Shown piece by piece: positions 12,794-16,138 of a DNA stretch of 16,138 bases. The notes beneath the pieces were generated by a model. It saw only the letters and a list, made by a program, of their open reading frames with translations, was not told where the DNA came from and ran no database searches. The stretch covers positions 1-16,138 of the forward strand of contig WUQV01000128.1 of assembly GCA_009889585.1 (NCBI GenBank), in the 5' to 3' direction. Origin of the DNA: Candidatus Bathyarchaeota archaeon. GTDB taxonomy: Archaea > Thermoproteota > Bathyarchaeia > Bathyarchaeales > WUQV01. A program made the position numbers and the translations under genes. Within the stretch, counting starts at the first letter, position 1, and each line of letters begins with the position of its first letter.

Positions 12794-13195
12794 TTGGAAG
12801 GCGAGGAGGCGCTCCTTAAGGACTCCTACGAATTTTACCATGAGTCGATCAAGGAGCTTGAAGAAGGCGTGAAGGAGAGGAGCACGATTAAGCTGCGAGA
12901 TGCGGCAGAAAAGGCTTGGAACGCTGTCGTTCAAGCGGCTAACGCGTTAATCCTTAGGCACGCTGGCTTCACGCCGAGAAGCCATCACGAAAGGAGAAGC
13001 GCCTTAAGGGATATCGAGCGAAAGATCCCCGAGCTAGCTAAGTTAGCCATATACGATAGGTACGCCGCAAGGAGCAGGCTCCTTCACGGGGAGGTCTTTT
13101 ACGAAGGGGTGTTCGACCCTGACTTATTGAAGATGGAGATAGAGAAGGTTCTCGAGTTCATAGAGATAGTTAAGGCTTACGTCAGAGTAACGTAG
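12794..13195 (+). CDS. PaREP1-type HEPN-domain protein
   Basis: A 133-residue all-helical HEPN protein of the archaeal PaREP1/PaREP8 type. A first helix reads EEALLKDSYEFYHESIKELEEG. A second helix (KLRDAAEKAWNAVVQAANALIL) is followed by GFTPRSHHERRSALRDIE, and the catalytic-type R-X4-H motif is R93-SRLL-H98 in AARSRLLHGEVFYEG. HEPN proteins of this class are frequent next to minimal nucleotidyltransferases and in toxin-antitoxin or defence loci. The R-X4-H motif suggests potential RNase activity. The start is TTG at 12794; no ATG or GTG fits. No nucleotidyltransferase is adjacent: the 128 bases downstream hold only short frames (one ends YLEGFDELDIPIYGK before a stop, perhaps a relic). The protein is complete in length for the family. 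Confidence 0.8.
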   Translation: MEGEEALLKDSYEFYHESIKELEEGVKERSTIKLRDAAEKAWNAVVQAANALILRHAGFTPRSHHERRSALRDIERKIPELAKLAIYDRYAARSRLLHGEVFYEGVFDPDLLKMEIEKVLEFIEIVKAYVRVT

Positions 13196-13323
13196 AATGA
13201 GCTTTCGTCAAACGCTCTTCCTCTAGCCTCTTCGTGCAACATCGTCGTACTTAGAGGGCTTTGACGAGCTCGATATCCCAATCTACGGCAAATGAGCGCG
13301 CCGATGGATAACGTCGCCCTAAG

Positions 13324-13710
13324 TCAAGCTCTCGTTACGACGATCTTCATGCCGCTTTTAACACGGCTGAATAGCTCGAGGTTCTTGATGATACGGCCGA
13401 CGACGTTGACAGGGCTGTAAGGCTGGGATTTCCCGTAAAATATGCAAAGAGCGTTCCCCATAGGCCAATACGCTATCGTCCCCGTCTCAACGGTCGATCT
13501 GGCCTTCTCCTCGCCGACCTTCACGGGGATCTGGAAGTAAACCTCCTCCTCCCATAAGGCGGCCCTGCCCTCCAATGGGAGCGCTTTAACGATGGCGTCG
13601 ACGGTTCTCGGCGCTTGATGACGTACCAGCTCCCCCTCCGCCTCGCCTATGCCTTCGATCATGAACTTGATGGACACGCGTGAGACGCTACTATAGGACA
13701 ACGAAGCCAC
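13324..13710 (-). CDS. cyclophilin-fold protein (DUF369 / PF04126 type)
   Basis: A 128-residue protein of the cyclophilin-like family typified by TM1367. It has GEAEGELVRHQAPRTVDAIVKALPLEGRAALW followed by EVYFQIPVKVGEE, then VETGTIAYWPMGNALCIFYG, and SPVNVVGRIIKNLELF near the end. The fold resembles cyclophilin; enzymatic function is not established. It begins one base after the stop of the upstream gene, so the two form an operon. GTG 13710 is preceded by AGAGG at Shine-Dalgarno spacing; the alternative GTG 13677 would match the usual family N-terminus more closely (SIKFMIEGIGEAEGEL). Confidence 0.8.
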   Translation of the reverse strand: MASLSYSSVSRVSIKFMIEGIGEAEGELVRHQAPRTVDAIVKALPLEGRAALWEEEVYFQIPVKVGEEKARSTVETGTIAYWPMGNALCIFYGKSQPYSPVNVVGRIIKNLELFSRVKSGMKIVVTRA

Positions 13711-13711
13711 C

Positions 13712-15007
13712 TTAGCCTCTTTTAAGGAGGAGCTTGCTTATGACCTCTTCTAACGTAGGCCTACCTAGCTCCTTAAGCTCGTACGTCACCCTAACGGCTG
13801 GCTTGTTAAGGCACATGAACCTTCGCAAGTCGACGGGCGTGCCGATTATGACAAGGTCGCAAGGCGTCCTGTTTATCGTCTCCTCAAGCTCTTCGATTTG
13901 CTCCTTCCTATAGCCCATCGCTGGCAACGACAGGTTCAGGCCGTACTTCACATAGGCTTCCAATATGGAGCCGATCGCGTAAGGCCTCGGGTCGACGACG
14001 TTAGCCCCTAACGCCTTCGCGGCTATGATCCCAGCCCCGTAAGAAAGCCCCCCGTGTATGAGCGTCGGACCGTCCTCGACGATGAGGACCTTCCTCCCCT
14101 TAATGGCGTCGGGATCCTCGACCGTTATCTCTGACGAGGCCTCGATCATCACGGCCTTAGGGTTGACCTCCTTAACGTTCTTCCTCACAGCCTCTACAGC
14201 CTTCGGCTCCGCCGTATTCACCTTGTTTATCACGACGACATCTGCCATGCGTAAGTTCGCTTCGCCTGGATGATACGTCAGCTCGTGGCCAGGCCTATGA
14301 GGGTCGACGACGACTATATGGATGTTCGGCTCGTAAAACGGAAGGTCGTTATTTCCGCCGTCCCATACGATTACGTCGGCCTCCCTTTCCGCTTCCCTTA
14401 AGATCAACTCGTAGTCGACGCCTGCGTAAACGACGAACCCGTTCGTTATGTGAGGCTCGTATTCCTCACGTTCCTCTATGGTACATTCGTAACGATCCAA
14501 GTCCTCCAACGTCGCGAAGCGTTGGCAGATTTGCTTCCTTAAGTCGCCATACGGCATCGGATGCCTTACTACGACCACCTTGTAGCCGTTTTCCTTAAGG
14601 ATCCTGCAGACCTTTCGAGAGACCGTGCTCTTCCCCGAGCCCGTCCTAGTCGCACAGACGGCCACTACGGGGACTTTGGCCTTTAACATCGTCGTCGAAG
14701 GGCCCATGAGGCGAAAGTCAGCCCCCGCAGAAAGCGCCAACGACGCCTTATGCATTACGTACTCGTGGGAAACGTCGCTATATGCGAATACGACTTCGTC
14801 TACTTCATGCTTCCTAATCAAGTCGGGTAATTCGTCCTCAGGGTAGATCGGTATGCCTTGTGGATACATCGATCCTGCTAATTCAGGAGGGTACGTACGG
14901 CCTTCTATGTAAGGGATTTGCGTAGCCGTGAAAGCTACGACTTCATACGCATCGTTATCCCTAAAGTATACGTTAAAGTTGTGAAAGTCCCTTCCGGCAG
15001 CCCCCAT
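13712..15007 (-). CDS. cyclic 2,3-diphosphoglycerate synthetase-like GTPase
   Basis: A 431-residue protein of the COG2403 family. Its characterised member, cDPGS of Methanothermus fervidus, closes 2,3-diphosphoglycerate into the cyclic thermoprotectant. Other members are only predicted nucleotide-dependent enzymes. Visible are the N-terminal Rossmann part (MGAAGRDFHNFNVYFRDN), a P-loop CATRTGSGKSTVSRKV (122-128 is TGSGKST), VIVWDGGNNDLPFYEP, DPHRPGHE, the nucleotide-specificity-like VVINKVN and the C-terminal GYRKEQIEELEETI. The ATG at 15007 falls in mid-strand: upstream in frame the sequence reads RKRRVII, which with MGAAG forms the complete first strand seen in the family. The only codon before it at the right place is CTG 15031. 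The cyclophilin-fold gene follows directly. Upstream is an aminotransferase gene with 60 or so bases between. Confidence 0.85.
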   Translation of the reverse strand: MGAAGRDFHNFNVYFRDNDAYEVVAFTATQIPYIEGRTYPPELAGSMYPQGIPIYPEDELPDLIRKHEVDEVVFAYSDVSHEYVMHKASLALSAGADFRLMGPSTTMLKAKVPVVAVCATRTGSGKSTVSRKVCRILKENGYKVVVVRHPMPYGDLRKQICQRFATLEDLDRYECTIEEREEYEPHITNGFVVYAGVDYELILREAEREADVIVWDGGNNDLPFYEPNIHIVVVDPHRPGHELTYHPGEANLRMADVVVINKVNTAEPKAVEAVRKNVKEVNPKAVMIEASSEITVEDPDAIKGRKVLIVEDGPTLIHGGLSYGAGIIAAKALGANVVDPRPYAIGSILEAYVKYGLNLSLPAMGYRKEQIEELEETINRTPCDLVIIGTPVDLRRFMCLNKPAVRVTYELKELGRPTLEEVISKLLLKRG

Positions 15008-15053
15008 GATGATAACTCGTCTCTTACGCAGATGAAAGCACCTAGTTGGCGCA

Positions 15054-15061
15054 TTTTTAAA
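15054..15061 (-). promoter_or_regulatory. TATA-like box of the cDPGS-like operon
   Basis: On the minus strand it reads TTTAAAAA, centred near 15057. A start of transcription 26 bases on falls at about 15031, coinciding with the CTG that would open the family-length N-terminus. Confidence 0.5.
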
Positions 15062-15074
15062 CGCATCGCCATCT

Positions 15075-16138
15075 TTATACTTTATCGTTAAGAAGCTTGA
15101 GCGTCATGTCCGCTATGTAATCGACTTGTTCATCGGTTACGCTTGGACAGATCGGCAATGAGAGGACCTGTTGAGAGGCCTTCTCCGTCTCCGGGAGCTT
15201 AAAATGCCCGAATCGACGGTAAAACGGCATTAAGTGTATCGGCGTACGGTAATAGACGGCTGATCCTATCCCACGCTCATTTAACCCTTCGACGAGCTTG
15301 TCGCGATCGCTTACGTCCGCCCCCTTCATCCTCACGGTGTAAAGATACCAACCGTGCCTTAACCCATCCGGTTCGAACGGCAACGCCAGCTTCCCCTCAA
15401 CGCCTCCTTCGACGAGCCTTTTCGTCAAGCGGACGGCGTTCCTCCTCCTGACCTCTAGGAACTTAGGGAGCTTTCGCAGTTGAACGAGCCCTATGGCAGC
15501 TTCGATTTCAGGCATACGATAATTATGGCCTAACATGACGGATACGTAGCCTTCTTTCTCGCCGTGAGAACGTATGCACTTCAACCGATCGGCTAACTCA
15601 TCGTCATCGGTCGTAACCATTCCGCCTTCGCCAGTCGTCATGTTCTTAGAGGCGTAATAGCTCCAAGCGGCCATGTGAGCAAAGCGCCCAGGCGGGTTTC
15701 CTTCGTACAATGCCCCGTGGGCTTGAGCAGCATCTTCCACGACGATTAGGCCGTGTTCATCCGCTATCTCCCTTATGGCCCTTAAATCCGCTGGCAATCC
15801 ATATAAATCGACCGGCATAACGGCCTTAGTCCTATCGGTCACGGCCTTTCTAACACCATCTGGGTCGATTAGGTACGTCGAAGGGCCTATGTCAACGAAG
15901 ACGGGCTTGGCCCCAGTTAGCACGACGGCCTCAGCCGTCGCCACGAACGTGAAGCTAGGGACTATCACCTCATCACCTGGGCCTACCCCAGCTGCTAAAA
16001 GGGCGGCGTGAAGGGAAGCCGTGCCGTTATTCATGGCGATCGCGTGTTTCGCCCCTATGAACGAGGCGAATTCCTCCTCGAAACGCCTTACCATCGGGCC
16101 ATCTCCAAAGCGAGTCGTCAAAACCCCGCTCCTGAGGA
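15075..16138 (-). CDS. DegT/DnrJ/EryC1/StrS aminotransferase, 5' end outside window
   Basis: A PLP-dependent sugar aminotransferase of fold type I. The TTG at 16121 is not the start: the frame continues to the window edge reading LRSGVLTTRFGDG, the family's standard opening (LRSGxLTxG...FE). Counting from that TTG: NNGTASLHAALLAAG (31-45), then GDEVIVPSFTFVATA, VVEDAAQAHGA with the pyridine-binding D130 and Q133, and the Schiff-base lysine K159 in SYYASKNMTTGEGGM. HNYRMPEIEAAIGLVQL and the C-terminal YYRTPIHLMPFYRRF follow. All catalytic residues are present. Such enzymes aminate nucleotide-linked keto-sugars for glycan or lipid decoration; the precise sugar cannot be read from sequence. It ends 68 bases before the cDPGS-like gene on the same strand. 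Confidence 0.92.
   Translation of the reverse strand, partial: LRSGVLTTRFGDGPMVRRFEEEFASFIGAKHAIAMNNGTASLHAALLAAGVGPGDEVIVPSFTFVATAEAVVLTGAKPVFVDIGPSTYLIDPDGVRKAVTDRTKAVMPVDLYGLPADLRAIREIADEHGLIVVEDAAQAHGALYEGNPPGRFAHMAAWSYYASKNMTTGEGGMVTTDDDELADRLKCIRSHGEKEGYVSVMLGHNYRMPEIEAAIGLVQLRKLPKFLEVRRRNAVRLTKRLVEGGVEGKLALPFEPDGLRHGWYLYTVRMKGADVSDRDKLVEGLNERGIGSAVYYRTPIHLMPFYRRFGHFKLPETEKASQQVLSLPICPSVTDEQVDYIADMTLKLLNDKV

Noticed and set aside
13196..13323. Possible nucleotidyltransferase partner after the HEPN gene
   Set aside because: Only a 15-residue protein-like stretch (YLEGFDELDIPIYGK) exists; no GSxARG motif or open frame.

Overview
The window looks like a piece of a thermophilic archaeal chromosome, probably Thermoproteota/TACK-like; the exact lineage cannot be fixed from the sequence. 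Supporting signs are: several TATA-type boxes centred about 25-30 bases before start codons (leaderless genes at 2818, 5391, 5662, 11414); archaeal families such as the cyclic 2,3-diphosphoglycerate synthetase-like GTPase, a PaREP1-type HEPN protein, the ATPase/DUF234 family, VapBC and a TumE-type toxin; and heavy use of AGG/AGA arginine codons.

Positions 1-2950 are a decaying accessory region. They hold the broken 3' end of a LarA-like (DUF2088) gene, a stretch of non-coding debris, a VapBC pair damaged in both genes, an SCP2-like protein, an apparently intact two-gene operon (small helical protein plus TumE/DUF6516-type protein) and the first 30 or so codons of a thiolase. Positions 2956-5007 carry the most interesting locus: a small unknown ORF, a 492-residue radical SAM protein with an extra N-terminal cysteine quartet, and an overlapping EVE-domain (modified-base reader-like) protein. 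I do not recognise this combination as a described system.

Positions 5200-8970 hold a small winged-helix regulator on the minus strand, a 50-codon stump of a P-loop ATPase behind a good promoter, a complete membrane-anchored penicillin-acylase family Ntn hydrolase and a small membrane protein. The last ends inside a 12-bp inverted repeat, beside what looks like the 3' end of a dead IS200/IS605 tnpB element. Positions 8978-10390 are a GC-richer archaeal ATPase/DUF234 gene (minus strand) whose start codon is embedded in stacked palindromes.

Positions 10660-11255 are a multiply frameshifted DUF1028 pseudogene (minus). Positions 11414-12269 are three overlapping unknown ORFs. The first has a leaderless promoter and a textbook -1 slippery heptamer (TTTAAAA) exactly where the frame must change. 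A HEPN protein follows behind two short palindromes. The right end (13324-16138, minus strand) is ordinary metabolic sequence: a DegT/DnrJ aminotransferase cut by the window edge, the cDPGS-like GTPase (whose family N-terminus seems to need a non-ATG start) and a cyclophilin-fold protein one base behind it.

No tRNA, rRNA or CRISPR array was found.
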